Origin: Skeletonema tropicum
Lineage: Eukaryota; Bacillariophyta; Thalassiosirophyceae; Thalassiosirales; Thalassiosiraceae
Assembly: GCA_037178625.1 (NCBI GenBank)
Contig: CM074136.1
Location: forward strand, 1,116,001 to 1,180,000
Direction: 5' to 3'
Length of the DNA stretch: 64,000 bases
This document shows positions 41,660-53,122 of this stretch, in pieces (within the stretch, counting starts at the first letter, position 1; the number at the start of each line of letters is the position of its first letter). The translations under genes were made by a program, and so were the position numbers. The notes under the pieces are model-generated. The model had not been told where the DNA came from, made no database searches, and saw only the letters and a program-made list of their open reading frames with translations.

Positions 41660-42817
41660 ATGCATCTTCTTGCAGACCTAAAGAAGTGCTTCGGATTTGG
41701 GAAATCATCTGTCGACCAGACCGGTCGAGTCCTTGTCGTCGATGGGCATGATGTGGTAGGCTACCGTGTTGTCGATCAACTAGCTTACATTGATTACCCA
41801 ATGATTCGTGTTGGTGTTCGTAACTCGGATGATTTCCAAGTGAAGCGGTGGGAAGAGAACGAATACATCATTGAGAGAGTTACATTCGACTGGGTTGACA
41901 AGTCCACTTATGATATGGCTTTGGAAGACGTCAAGACGGTCTTTATTACCACCCCTATGAAACCTGCCAACTGGGACGTACATTTCCCCAAGTTTCTTGA
42001 CGCTTGCCATAGGGCCAAAGTCAAGAAGATCGTGAAGTTGTCCTTTTATCACGCTATTCAAAGCAAGAGAGAAAACCCTCGCCAATGTTACGGGTCCCAT
42101 GAGTACATGAAGGAACCGGGATATGGAGTTGCTACTGTTCCCTTCGTCAAGAAGCATGCCCTCTGTGATGGTGATTTGATCCTACGTAAAGAGTTTGACG
42201 CAACTATCATTTTTGCCACACATCTCATGAGCAACGTATTCCGCTATGGATTCGAAAGCAGCGGTCTGATGAAAAACCATGAATTGTACGGTGCAAGTCA
42301 AGGCAACAAGGTAAATTACGTCTCACCCAACGACGTTGCTGATATGGTCATTAAGGCCTTCTTTGATGAGGTTAATACTAGGGAAGCGCACAATGTACTT
42401 GGTCCGTTTCCTCTCACGGATAAAGAGGTTGCATCACATCTTTCTGAGTGTCTCCACACGGCAATAACTTATGTTGAAAAGCCACTGGACTTCTTTGGTG
42501 AGAGCACAGCAGCACTTGAAAAGATCAAGGCAAGTGGGATGGAGGAGGACTTTCCTCATGGTGATTTTAAGAGAGTCATGAACAGAAGCCCTCAGACTTT
42601 CCGAGAGTATTTGAGGGACAAAGATCGTATGTCTCCTATTGAGCTCAAAGTTGTAGGAGCATTTCAACCCGTGAAATTGGATGAATTGAAAGTGACAATG
42701 GTAAAGGAAACGAAGGATGAAATCCAAGAGACTGGTAAAGCAGAGGGAATTGAAGTGAAAAGTCAAGACGCAGCCGAGAAGGAGGTGGAGGGCACCATCA
42801 CTCAAACGGCCCAGTAG
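41660..42817 (+). CDS. NmrA-like / atypical short-chain dehydrogenase family protein
   Basis: 385 residues from ATG 41660. The Rossmann start is GRVLVVDGHDVVGYRVVDQL (residues about 23-42), a GxxxxGxxV form of the nucleotide loop. It is followed by IRVGVRNSDDF, the acidic strand VTFDWVDKSTYDMALEDVKT and VFITTPM. KKIVKLSFYHAIQSK has the position where NmrA proteins carry a Tyr-less or altered active site. ATIIFATHLMSNVFRYGFES and VNYVSPNDVADMVIKAFFDE are typical later motifs of NmrA-like/isoflavone-reductase-like proteins. The C-terminal 60 residues are Lys/Glu-rich. The lack of a clear Tyr-x-x-x-Lys suggests a redox-sensing or regulatory role rather than catalysis, which is inference. It converges on the carrier gene, with 138 bp between stop codons. 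Confidence 0.78.
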   Translation: MHLLADLKKCFGFGKSSVDQTGRVLVVDGHDVVGYRVVDQLAYIDYPMIRVGVRNSDDFQVKRWEENEYIIERVTFDWVDKSTYDMALEDVKTVFITTPMKPANWDVHFPKFLDACHRAKVKKIVKLSFYHAIQSKRENPRQCYGSHEYMKEPGYGVATVPFVKKHALCDGDLILRKEFDATIIFATHLMSNVFRYGFESSGLMKNHELYGASQGNKVNYVSPNDVADMVIKAFFDEVNTREAHNVLGPFPLTDKEVASHLSECLHTAITYVEKPLDFFGESTAALEKIKASGMEEDFPHGDFKRVMNRSPQTFREYLRDKDRMSPIELKVVGAFQPVKLDELKVTMVKETKDEIQETGKAEGIEVKSQDAAEKEVEGTITQTAQ

Positions 42818-42955
42818 GCAGGGCCCGTATCGTTAGGGCAATTGATTCATTCCTCAGCTATTTGTTTGATAAAGATATGAGTAGAAAGTAGATCGAAGAC
42901 ATTCACATCAGTATTTTTTTACAGGGCTAACTCAACTAGATAAATACCAATCACT

Positions 42956-44383
42956 TCAATGCTCCTCCGTCAACTCATCCAAAACAAACTCATACGTAAC
43001 AAACGTAATAGCCGCACTAGGAGCAACCCGTATCGCATTCGTCACACAACCCTTAAAAAATCCAACAATCCCCTCATTCCTCCATATCCTCGTAACACAA
43101 TCTACCACTCCAGCATATTCACGTTTCATTACAATGATTTCACCGGTAGCCTCGGAAAATTCCACCACCTGCGATCGTTGTTGCAATCGTGCCTTGATCA
43201 CTTGTATTGGGTAGGTGATTGTACTAGCAATGAATTTGGATGCCGCTCCCATGATGAGATATCCGCAGGAATCACGAAGTCGTTCACTGATGGGTGTTCC
43301 TGTACCTCGTCTTTCTCCCCTCTTCCATTGTTGATTACTATTGTTGTTGTTGTTGTTGGTGGTGGTAAAATTGGCAAAATGACCCTTGAGAAACTCATAT
43401 GCAACAAATTGTATCCCACCATGAGATACGAGCATCATTGCTGGTATACTCCCCTTGTATAATGCTAGGATGCCCTCTTCTTTGACAATTGTGTACGCTG
43501 CGTGAATTAGTCCTCGATAGGGTGGTTTGACTTGCTGCTTTGGCAATTGCTGTGTCGATGATGATGGTGAGGCAGCAGATGGCGAAGAACTCAATTGCTG
43601 ATGCAATTTTGAATTCTGCAATTGCAATCGTGTCTTGATAAGCCAAATTGGATTAGTACATAGCACCATGCATGCTCCAGCGAGACAGGAGGCTGAAAAG
43701 TGTTCCATTGGGCCTAATGTTATCTTCTCCTCTTTTGATTGTTGTATATTGTTAATGTTTGTGTTGATGTCAATCTCTTCATTTACGTGCATATCTTTGG
43801 ATATTAAATATTGTTCATCACCTGATGATGATGTTGTTGATGATGCTGTCTGTAAGTTATTCGATGGTAGTGATGTATTATTCGACTGAAATTGTGATGA
43901 CGCAGCAGCATTCTGTCGTTTCCGCTGCAACAATTGCACTTTCAATTCTTCATATATTATAAAGAATCCTCCCCAACTCGCTGCCGACCCGATGAGTGCG
44001 GGTGTCAACCCTCTATACAGCCCTCTATATCCCTCATGCTTGATGACTCCTCTAACAGTGGTGCAGATTGTTCTTGGATTTGTATTGTCTGCAGATGGCT
44101 GCTGTTGGATTTTTGCCGGTCCGTTGAATGGAGCATTACTGCGACTGCCATCACTGCTGCCAGCTTTGCGTCGATTGTTCTCGTCAACTTGCATGCGAAC
44201 CTTGATTAAATCAAGTGGATATAAAAGTATTGTGGATGATGCCCCGCCTGAAATACCGGCGAGGAAGGACGAGAATGGATCTATTGATTTTTTATCCATT
44301 TGTGATGGCAGAGAAGATTTAGATTTAGTGGTTGAATTCTGTGGTGTTGTTGCAGAGGGTGATGATTCTACAGATGGCGGCAT
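42956..44383 (-). CDS. Mitochondrial carrier family protein, SLC25A32/33/36-like
   Basis: 475 residues from ATG 44383 (MPPSVESSPS). An upstream in-frame ATG at 44512 would add 43 residues of doubtful value. Three carrier repeats each bear the P-x-(D/I)-x-x-(K/R) signature: ILLYPLDLIKVRMQV (repeat 1), LCTNPIWLIKTRLQLQ (repeat 2) and TITYPIQVIKARLQQR (repeat 3), with YRGLYRGLTPALIGS, ILALYKGSIPAMM and FFKGCVTNAIRVAPSAAITF between. The NPIWLIKTR form in repeat 2 marks the branch carrying folate/FAD, NAD or pyrimidine nucleotides, so the substrate is probably a nucleotide or cofactor. Location in the mitochondrial inner membrane is expected, though a few members of this branch sit in plastids or peroxisomes. 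Long Asn/Ser-rich insertions lie between repeats 1 and 2 and within repeat 2. Confidence 0.9.
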   Translation of the reverse strand: MPPSVESSPSATTPQNSTTKSKSSLPSQMDKKSIDPFSSFLAGISGGASSTILLYPLDLIKVRMQVDENNRRKAGSSDGSRSNAPFNGPAKIQQQPSADNTNPRTICTTVRGVIKHEGYRGLYRGLTPALIGSAASWGGFFIIYEELKVQLLQRKRQNAAASSQFQSNNTSLPSNNLQTASSTTSSSGDEQYLISKDMHVNEEIDINTNINNIQQSKEEKITLGPMEHFSASCLAGACMVLCTNPIWLIKTRLQLQNSKLHQQLSSSPSAASPSSSTQQLPKQQVKPPYRGLIHAAYTIVKEEGILALYKGSIPAMMLVSHGGIQFVAYEFLKGHFANFTTTNNNNNNSNQQWKRGERRGTGTPISERLRDSCGYLIMGAASKFIASTITYPIQVIKARLQQRSQVVEFSEATGEIIVMKREYAGVVDCVTRIWRNEGIVGFFKGCVTNAIRVAPSAAITFVTYEFVLDELTEEH

Positions 44384-44561
44384 GATGGTTATTGTTATTA
44401 TCGTGACGTTTTGGAGATTATTATCGATTGGATCTTGTGTGCTTGCTATCCAGCTACAACACAAGATGATAGAAGATCGATGGAGCAGGAAGTACGAACA
44501 AGGAGCAAGCAAGAAGAAAAATTTTCAGCCTTGAAGCATACGATATCCCTACCTAGTGAGT

Positions 44562-44617
44562 GGTGATGGACAGATATGGACATCACCAATCGGTGATGTC
44601 CATATCTGTCCATCACC
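44562..44617. repeat. Perfect 26-bp inverted repeat, 4-nt loop
   Basis: Arms 44562-44587 and 44592-44617 are exact complements (starting GGTGATGGACAGATATGGAC) with the loop AATC. The same sequence recurs at 46255-46280 in the second arm's orientation, so three arms of this repeat lie within 1.7 kb. Confidence 0.93.
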
Positions 44618-46280
44618 GATTTTCCCAGGTATCCCCCTACCAGATGCAACGATTTCTACGACAATTAATTTATGACACTAGTATTGTGACTATTCTACAG
44701 AATGGATTCTACACTTTCCTGAACCCCACCTCACCTATCCTACACCCCCTACGGCCTACATCATGGCACTTCTACACCCCATGGGCGACCAGCCACTGCA
44801 ATCACCGGTCATATTCTGTTAGCGCATGTTATGAGCTTTCATTAGAGCCGCCGGTCGGCGTTGTAGGTGGCGAATTATTCAAAATATAGCGTGTAGTGTC
44901 GAAAAATGAGGACATCGATCGCAACAAGATATTATTGATGCACATTAAATGTTGGGGCGGATAAAACCACAAATCAATGAAAGCCGTGGCATAAATCGTC
45001 TAATGATATATATGGAGGGTATTTGCAACATGACGGTATCATTGGGCGGTCGTCAGTGTCGATTGATGCGTTATTGGGGGCCGAAAAAAGTGCACTCGGA
45101 CGACGCTGCAGACGATGTCATCGTTATATATAAAGGTGTTTCGCTTCCCTGTTAATGATACTGCCAACCTCAATGATCAACAAAATAATCAGCTTGAATT
45201 TACCGCCGGGGTGGACTATCCATGAGCTAGCTATGTCAACGAAATAATCCTTGAGTATCTACCTGTTATGCAAGAAATGAAAATGCAATCCACAACTTCT
45301 GTTGGGTGGTTATTGACATAATAAAATGGGAAGAGACATTGTACCAGGCAACTGTCTTTGTAATTATTCTATAAGAGCGAGGAGGAACAATAATTTGGTA
45401 ACCTGCATCTTGAAACTACGAATAAGAATTCATTATTGATGAAATACATGATGCTATTTAGTTCGAATAATTTCAAATAACACGCACAATCTGTCGACTT
45501 ATTTCGTTATAATGGCAATATTCGTGGTAATATGTGATCACCCAAACTACCAACGCATACATGATGTCTCCATAATGTGCTCTTGGCCAAAATATATTGT
45601 AAAGAGTACAAATATGCTGTTGACCTATTCAGCTCTACTCTGTAATTCAAATCTTCAGAGATACTTTGTTGGCATGTACTACCTCAAATGAGCATAAACA
45701 TAGTCTCCCATGCAGATTAAATACATGTTGTGGATTTGATAATATGATGTTGTTGTGTAAGCATTGATATCATATTAATTGAAGACATTTAAGTCGCTTG
45801 CACCATCTTGATGGGTGCCGTAATGGTGTTCAAAACCTCAATAATGGGAGTTAGGAAGGATGACCTCCCACAAATTACCGGCGGCATTCATTTATGAAAG
45901 TCACATGAAGGATATGCAGGGGTGGTACTCCATGGCATCTATCATTACATGGATTAATGACCCTCATTGACACTCTGACGCATGCTCGGATTATGACGAA
46001 TTTCCATTTAGTGACCAAATACGTCGCCACACGCTAAATATCGAGACCTTCCGACTGGACCATTGGATTCTGCGTTAAAAATGGGTTCAGAGACAATATT
46101 GGGGGGTCATTAGATGTATGGTTGCTGGTGTTAATGGCGTTGTACTTCTGATAGCGGCAGGGTGGTTTTGTGATGGGTTACTAGTGTCCATCAGCTTTGT
46201 GGGTTCTCATGGTGTAACTGCTTCTGTTTTTACTACACAGTGCACACTAGTATTTTGGTGATGTCCATATCTGTCCATCA
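44564..46280. mobile_element. TIR element, 1.7 kb, non-autonomous
   Basis: The 26 bp at 44564-44589 are exactly complementary to 46255-46280. The left end is additionally mirrored as a hairpin. The interior has no intact ORF. A block at 46045-46090 (GACCATTGGATTCTGCGTTA onward) resembles the arms of the fold-back element at 18315-18690, so the two may be related. No target duplication could be assigned. Confidence 0.55.
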
Positions 46281-47394
46281 TAACCCCAAAAAACTCAATA
46301 TGGATATAGCAGCAAGCAAAGTTGTTTGTGGTTGTGATAGAAATGTTTGGAGGCCGAAATTTTTGATAGCTATTCCTATTTACATTTTGTTCGCGGTTTG
46401 GACATCTTCAGACGACGAAACCGAAACTTCGACTGACGCACATAAGTAAGTGTCAATACTCCTTACTTATGTACAGACGTTTCCAAGGAGACTATGAAGA
46501 CATTGATAGCCGATGCACAGAGCTTAAGGTGATAACGAATAGTATTCATGTAGGTGTATGCTTCGTCTTCGTTTGTTGAACTCTCTTCAAATAATTGCAT
46601 AATAATATTACCCGCTTTCAATGTTCTGTTGACATTTCTCTGCCACACGATGCCAAGACGAAGCAGAATGTGGCATCATCTGCCACACTCCTTCAACTAG
46701 ATAGTGAATGTTAGCTTCCAGACCTTACATAATCATGTAGTGCAATTGAGCACTAGGTAACAGCGTCGTATTGTCGAAGCTGCATCTCCTCCAGGTGCAG
46801 CCACCGCGCTACCTGTAGCACCTCTCTCTAGACTCTAGAGATAGAGAGAGCAAAGCTGCTGAGTGCCTGTATTCAGGCTTATTGACATCCACATCGATAT
46901 ATCCCGGGCTCTCTAAGGAGCTGTAGTAGGAGAGACAACCCTCTCCTGTGGTTCCGACTGCAACGCTGTTTGTTTCTGCCCTCGGCCCTCGGCGTATTAA
47001 GACTCCAATTGTGGTTCAATGATGTCTAGAGAGGTAGCTTAATGCAACATCTACCAAATTCCTATGTGTGATATCATACTAGCTGGTGAGTGCCGTCTTC
47101 TTCGCGCCCCGTGGCGTGTGACTGTCGACTTCACAGGACAAAAGCTTCTTTCGATACTTAAGTACTTCCACTTCCACCTGTAGATAGAAGTACTCAAATT
47201 TTTTCGACTTCGACGATGTTCTCTTGGGTAAATGCGGTAGGTCTCGCGGTGTTCTCTCTGGTTATATGCGGTAATTCGCGTGTCGCAACGGTAGCGGTGA
47301 ACCGACGGACGGAACCCAAATGTTCCCCGAAATGAAGCAGAAGCACGCATGGCACGCATAAACATCAGTGCTTACTTATTACTTATGTAAGCTA

Positions 47395-47900
47395 CTGGCG
47401 GGAACTAAATCGTACCGGAAATAAATCGTACCGCGGAGAAATCTCCACACAAATCACTAACAAAACACAAAAAAGACGCATTCTACACCCTAATATCATG
47501 GTTCTGAGCCTCCATGTCAACACCTATCCTAAATAATCGACCATAATATGATAGTATAGACAAGTAGCTTTCGATAGAACCACTGGTCAACGTTGTATGT
47601 AGTATACTCGCATAGCAGTAGCAGCACAGGCATGCAGATATGCCGTAGACATGCGTCATTCTAGATCGAAATAGCAGTTATTGGTCCCAAATTCGTCGAT
47701 AGGTGCTCCATCTCGATGAATTTTAGTCTCTTTTTCATCAGATAATGTAGATATACTGTTTGGGATTCTATGTTTAGGCTGCTTTATGTATTTTCGTCGA
47801 GTATCATGGCCTAATTTATGACTCTTTTCATGTTGTTAGTGTTTTGTGCGTAAAATTTGATAAATCGTACCGCGGCGAGGTACGATTTAGTTCCCGCCAG
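47395..47900. mobile_element. MITE, 506 bp, 22-bp TIRs, TA target duplication
   Basis: The left end 47395-47416 begins CTGGCGGGAACTAAATCGTA, and its exact complement forms 47879-47900. TA flanks both sides (47393-47394 and 47901-47902), as expected for Tc1/mariner-derived MITEs. The subterminal motif AAATCGTACCGCGG occurs in direct orientation near both ends. No ORF is inside. It ends 77 bp before the ATG of the GPCR gene. Confidence 0.85.
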
Positions 47901-47977
47901 TAGTAAGTACATCATCATCGAAGAACAAACTTCTTCCAGCAGAAGGACATCATACATAGGATACTACCAACTACAAA

Positions 47978-50513
47978 ATGTCCGTCAAAGTGAATGTCCG
48001 CGGCACCAACAATGGCCTGGAAGACCTCTCATCTTATGTTGTGCAAGTAGTGAACACAACAGCATCATCGTCTGAATCTGAAGCTGCGTCTGCATGCAGT
48101 TTTGATGATGTAATCGTCTTCAGTCAACCTCTAACATTGAATGAAGATAGCAGCAAGTATGAAATCACGCATTTGCAAAAACTTGCATTCGAAATGACTA
48201 TCGATAGGATCAATTCACCATATCGATGCGGTGTTGCTGTAGGAAACAATCGTTATAATGTGGCATTAGCTACATATGGCGATAATTCATCAGCAGATAT
48301 GGTCGAAAGAATTGCTGAATCCCTTGTGAGCACGAACAATACAGGATTTTTATTGGGGCCGTACACATCACCTCTAACCGGAAAGATGTCTCCAATTGCG
48401 AATAATGCCAAACGCCTATTAGTCGCTGCCGGTTCGAGTCGAACGTACGTATTTGAAGGGAATGAATATGTGTTTGGTACGCTATCCCCGTCGCGAAAAA
48501 AGTTGGAGGCTGCTATCAAAGCTTTGGCAGATTTGGGTGCCAAAACTATTGCTGTTGTCCATGGTAGTAGCTCATGCTCTGTACCGTTCCTTGCTGAAAA
48601 GTATGATTTACAATTGGTGATGGATGAAAATGCAGGGGCAAGTCCTTCACCTGAACATTTAGATACATTTGTAAAGAACCTCACAGCCCTAAGTCCTGAC
48701 ATTAGCGTAGCTTGTGGCTATGGAAGTTATTGCGGCAACTGGGTCAAGTCAATGCGACGTAATAACTTCAGTCCAAAATCTCAACTCTTTGCGACTTGCA
48801 CAGACCAAGTGAGAACTGATGTGGGAATGGATGCAGCGTACATGATGGCTGGTACTACCTGGGTGAGTGTGCTTTCTGTTATTACTTGATAGATTTTATT
48901 CTTCTACATATCTCTCACATATCCTTTCAATCTCAAGCTTCAACCGAATATGCAATATGCTGAAGCATCCTACGATGAATGTTACTGATGAAGTAACGGG
49001 CTGGTCGGCATCTGAATTCAATACTACATTTGGCAAGCGTTCATACCGTCCAGCAGCATATCAATCTGCCGCCGCATCAGCCGCAATTAGTGTCGTGGTT
49101 CAAGCAATTGAAAAGACGGGTACATTGGACGATGATGTCCTTCGTGACTATATAGCAAATGCCTACTTTCCAACAGTCAAAGCAAACTTGACCTTCGATG
49201 AAAATGGTCAAGCTTTTTTCGACAGTGTTTTGCTTCAATTTGTATCTGGATTGGATAGAAACGAAGGTAAAGCAGTGGTAGTTTACCCTCCAGAGAAAGC
49301 CGCTGAAGGATTTTCAATCACTTATCCAATGCCAACGTGGGAGGAGAAAGACTGCCGCTTTAAGAGTGCATGTGAGTTGACTGAGAAAGGGACTTGTGAT
49401 TTGAATGGAACATGCCTATGCACCAATTCTACTCATCGGTCCATTGGCGTAGGACCCAATGCTACATGCACAAATATTTCTGAAGATTTCACACATGTAA
49501 CCGACTCTTGGTATGCAGTGGGCTACTCTCTCTTTGCGATACAAACATTATTCTCAATTTTCTGTATGGCATGGACTTTGAACTTTAGGAAGCGCACAAT
49601 TGTGAAGGCAAGTCAACCAGAATACATGACACTTATTTGTCTCGGTGCTTGGATTATTGCTTGCGGGATAATACCACTAAGTTTACAACAAGGAGACTAT
49701 CGATACCTTCAGGATACCAACACAGGTGAACTGGTGCATGATAAACCGAATGGAGACATTTATAAAGTCGATACTGCGTGCATGGCTTATCCTTGGCCAT
49801 TCGCAATTGGTTTCGCACTTACATTTGGTGCACTGTTCGCCAAAGTTTGGCGGATCAACAAATTGATGGTAGGAGCAAGTTCATTCCGAAGAACAAAGGT
49901 TGGTGCGAAGGACGTTGCTGGCTTTGTGATAGGATTGTTGGCTGTGGAAATTTCTATCATGCTCACGTGGCAACTCGTTGACCCGCTGCAATGGCAACGA
50001 GAGGTTGTAACTCGCGGCGTTAACGATTATCCAGTCAAGTCAGTTGGGTCTTGCGCTTCAGTGAATGGAAATGGCAAGTACTTCCTCGGCGTGCTTGGGG
50101 CGGTCAACTTGACTTGCCTTCTCTTTGCTCTATATCTGTGTTACCAAGTGAGAAAGATACCTTCAGATTACCAAGAGTCGAAATGGATCACAGCATCGAT
50201 TATATCGATGTTCCAAGTAGGAATTATTGCCGTGCCTGTTCTTTTGATTGTGCAAGAGAATACAGATGCATTGTATTTTGTGAGTGTCATGATTCTGTTC
50301 CTCGTAAGCTCGACGGTAACGCTACTCATGTTTGGTCCGAAGGTTTATCAGTTTCACGTTCGTGTTCGTGAGGCTGCAGCGAGCAGCACTAACACTGATG
50401 GTCAGCCTAACGCGGGAAATCCTAAAGGCAGAAGGACATTTGCCATGAATCCTGCAAAATCCAGGCCTAACATCGTACAAGATCTAACTGAAGAAGAGAA
50501 GCAGCCGTCCTGA
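47978..50513 (+). CDS. Class C GPCR, GABA-B-receptor-like
   Basis: Exons 47978-48862 and 48966-50513 (donor GTGAGT, acceptor CTGAAG, phase 0) give 810 residues. Residues about 40-395 form a periplasmic-binding-protein-like ligand domain (LQKLAFEMTIDRIN, FLLGPYTSPLTGKMSPIANN, LADLGAKTIAVVHGSSSC, YRPAAYQSAAASAAISVVVQ). A Cys-rich segment follows (CRFKSACELTEKGTCDLNGT, CLCTN). Seven membrane segments lie between about 500 and 745 (YAVGYSLFAIQTLFSIFCMA, EYMTLICLGAWIIACG, AFALTF-like region ending FGALFAKVWRINKLM, GFVIGLLAVEISIML, YFLGVLGAVNLTCLLFALYL, WITASIISMFQVGIIAVPVL, YFVSVMILFLVSSTVTLLMF). FAKVWRI is typical of GABA-B-like members. Diatoms are known to have expanded GABA-B-like receptors. 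No signal peptide precedes the ligand domain: the true first exon may lie upstream of or be disturbed by the adjacent MITE. Confidence 0.88.
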
Positions 50514-51944
50514 ATAGAACGGCAAAAGAGCACGCCATGCCGATATTATGCAAAGTACGCTCCCGCTGCTATGCGAGTGCCTTTCAGATCGACGTTGACC
50601 AGCGGTTCTATAGAAATCGGAAGCTAATGGAGTCTATACTATTTTCGTCAACTAATGTGATAAATAAATACAAAGTTAATCAGGTCAACTATGACTCTGG
50701 GGTTGGGGTCGACATGGAGACGCTGGCAATTTTTTCGTGGCGGTTCCTTCGTCGATTTTGGGGGCGAAAAAGAAGGGAGGAAAGAAGGAGGAAAGTTCGT
50801 GTGCCTCTGGTACAATAGCTGCATCAACAGGTTAGGATGCAGATCACTGTCATTATTCTTCTCCTATATTAATGTTACTTCGTGAAGTCTAGCCACGTCA
50901 CCCGCTGCTAAAAGATTTGCTTTCAAGCCTCAAGCCAAGGGTTCAGAATCGGTTGCTTATTGAATTCATCCAAGCAAGACCTAAACTATTGGTATGGATA
51001 GTAAAGCTGAGAACCGTCTATCATGTGTGTCAACTTTGTTTATAATATGGGTATAATCTCTCCAATGTTCTACTGTGCAGCAGAACTGATTTGTTGTCGA
51101 TCGAATCTCAAATCATATTTGCCGCATAGAGCTGAATACTATCAGTAATGCTTTCTCACTCTCATGTTATGTATTCGTTGTTTCGAACTCGGCAACCTTC
51201 TCCGCCGCACAACGACTCAAAATGGCGCAAGTAAAGTAATTCTATGCGCCATTGTTGATGCTGTTCATACTAGACAATTGTTGTGTGCGGGTGCATATGT
51301 GTGCGGAGATATGCCCTATTTCATACGCTACAAAGCCACTTGCATACGCGAATGATACAGCCACCAGATTAGAGTATCTTTGACCAAGCCAATGACATGA
51401 ATAATTCTACAAGTATTTCCACATTCCATAACGAGGAGGGGCAATAGCTTCACCCGACGCATCTATTTTGGTTGATGTCGAGCAACGTTCGAAGCATTAC
51501 CAATCACCACGTGCTGAGTATTTTGTGAGCTTGAAGATGCAACAAATTTATCGGATTGTCAGCAGAATCTCAAATATTCTTTATCCTCGTTTATGTTGGG
51601 TTGTTTATATGGAATCGTCCGAAGATGGAGTTTGGAGGGAGCCGTCGACGCAGAGAGGTGCCACATAAGATCTGATGTTAGTGCACAATTTGCATAACTA
51701 CACGGCGATTTGAGAGTTCTGCCTCTACAGATCAATCCAAAGGATCGTTTGGGTGTGGCCGACGATCAAGTTACTGTTCGTGTGGACTTGGTAGTTGTGT
51801 AGCCGCAGTTGGCGCTGGCTAAGTATCTCTGACGGACATAATGGTTTGATGGGTAAGGTTTGGTACAAAACCGTTCACGAATCTAATACTCTACGTGACT
51901 TATTTGTTGTGGTGGAATACGAGCAACGTTGAACCTCGTGACAT

Positions 51945-52008
51945 GAGGTGACCGGTTTTTGCACTCCTCCGTGATCGGTTTTTGCACCCTCCGTGACCGA
52001 TTTTTGCA
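51945..52008. repeat. Tandem repeat, three units of about 22 bp
   Basis: Units near TGACCGGTTTTTGCACTCCT, TGATCGGTTTTTGCACCCTC and TGACCGATTTTTGCAGCCCC follow each other, each about 85-90 per cent similar to the next. Confidence 0.85.
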
Positions 52009-52094
52009 GCCCCAGCACAAAAACGTTGCCGAGACGCTGAACCACCGCGGATAAAGCGTTTTGTATGTCAGTAAATATCCGTCCGTTCCAACGT

Positions 52095-52179
52095 GTTCCG
52101 AATGGGGCATAATTTACGTTTAGTGCCGTTGCGACTCATGTTGATACCGTTCTAGGCATCGCTGCAAAATCAAATTATT
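52095..52179. repeat. Dispersed repeat B, copy 1
   Basis: Aligns with 59267-59358 in the same orientation, with small gaps. Shared blocks include TTTACGTTTAGTGCCGTTGC and GGCATCGCTGCAAAATCAAA. Confidence 0.85.
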
Positions 52180-52401
52180 GCACAGAAGATGATGATGATG
52201 AACCCCATGCACCAGTCGATGAGACGCCACCATAAACGTGTCCGCCTAATCCAGCGTTTACGCCCGAAAGGGACGACGCAAAGCCCCTCCTGACCGGCCT
52301 CCAGGGGGGAATAAGCTTCGGCCGCCCCGACCACCCACCAGGACCTACAAATTTGACACATTCCCACATAGGCGACACTATCTCATCATCAGATTACACC
52401 C

Positions 52402-53122
52402 ATGGATGCTTTGACAAAATGGCATACTTCGTCAAGACCTGCTTCTGCGGAAAGGTATTTGGTGTGTTGTGGGTGTGCTGGCGCAGGCGGCAGCTGGGAC
52501 GGATTGGCATGGAAACAACATCAAATGGATACTCAAATGGAGCAAGTTCACGACATAGCCGGCACCAACCTGCGGCTACACAGATGTGATCCTAATCACT
52601 CTCCTTTGTGTCCTTCTTGTTTGGATGCTCAGGAGTCATGCGCTGATGTCTTAATGTGCGAAAAAGAGGATAGGGTGAAATGCTTTCAGATGTCAGCGGA
52701 TAATCTACACTCCTGGCTGCAATCGGTGGGGACATGCACTTCACATGAGGTTCGTGAGGACCCGGAATGGCAAAAGCTTAATGGACTGCATTGCTAGCGA
52801 TCATGACCCGATACTGCCGAAGTTGGCACGTTCACAAGATCAGATTGGATGGCGGCGGTTTATGGAAGGAAAGATAGCCAAGGAGTTCTGTGCGATTCAA
52901 GAGACACATCGTCGGCTGGAGGGCAGCTATCTTTCTGGCGCAAAATGGGCACAAAGCTTCTCAATCAAGCTGATGGAGATGACCCATGGACAGTGGCTGG
53001 TGAGGAATTTCTTGATTCATGATAAAATTTCGGGTATGCTTGCGTTAGAGAGGAAGGAGGAGTTACAAATAGATAGAGGAGCAGCAAGAGATGGGCTTAG
53101 AATGGCTAGGAGAGGAAGATAA
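52402..53122 (+). pseudogene. Relic of a reverse-transcriptase-linked protein C-terminus
   Basis: Two overlapping frames, 52402-52797 and about 52745-53122, together read like one protein end with a frameshift near 52750-52795. The first holds a zinc-knuckle-like CPSCLDAQESCADVLMC followed by a helical region (LHSWLQSVGT). The second holds LARSQDQIGWRRFMEGKIAK, WAQSFSIKLMEM and WLVRNFLIHDK. From memory, this arrangement (CPxC...E...H/DVLxC, then IGWxxFxxGxI, then WxxRNxxxH) recurs at the C-termini of diatom reverse-transcriptase-containing proteins. The polymerase itself is absent. The family call rests on pattern memory only. Confidence 0.4.

Larger units (their letters stand above)
44384..47977. 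other. 3.6-kb intergenic region with several inverted-repeat elements
   Basis: No intact gene. It holds a perfect hairpin (44562-44617), a 1.7-kb element with the same inverted ends (44564-46280), a stretch with a tandem repeat of GGTGTTCTCTCTGGTTATATG type (about 47214-47275), CTCTAGAG-like sequence (46828-46852) and a TA-flanked MITE (47395-47900). Confidence 0.5.
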
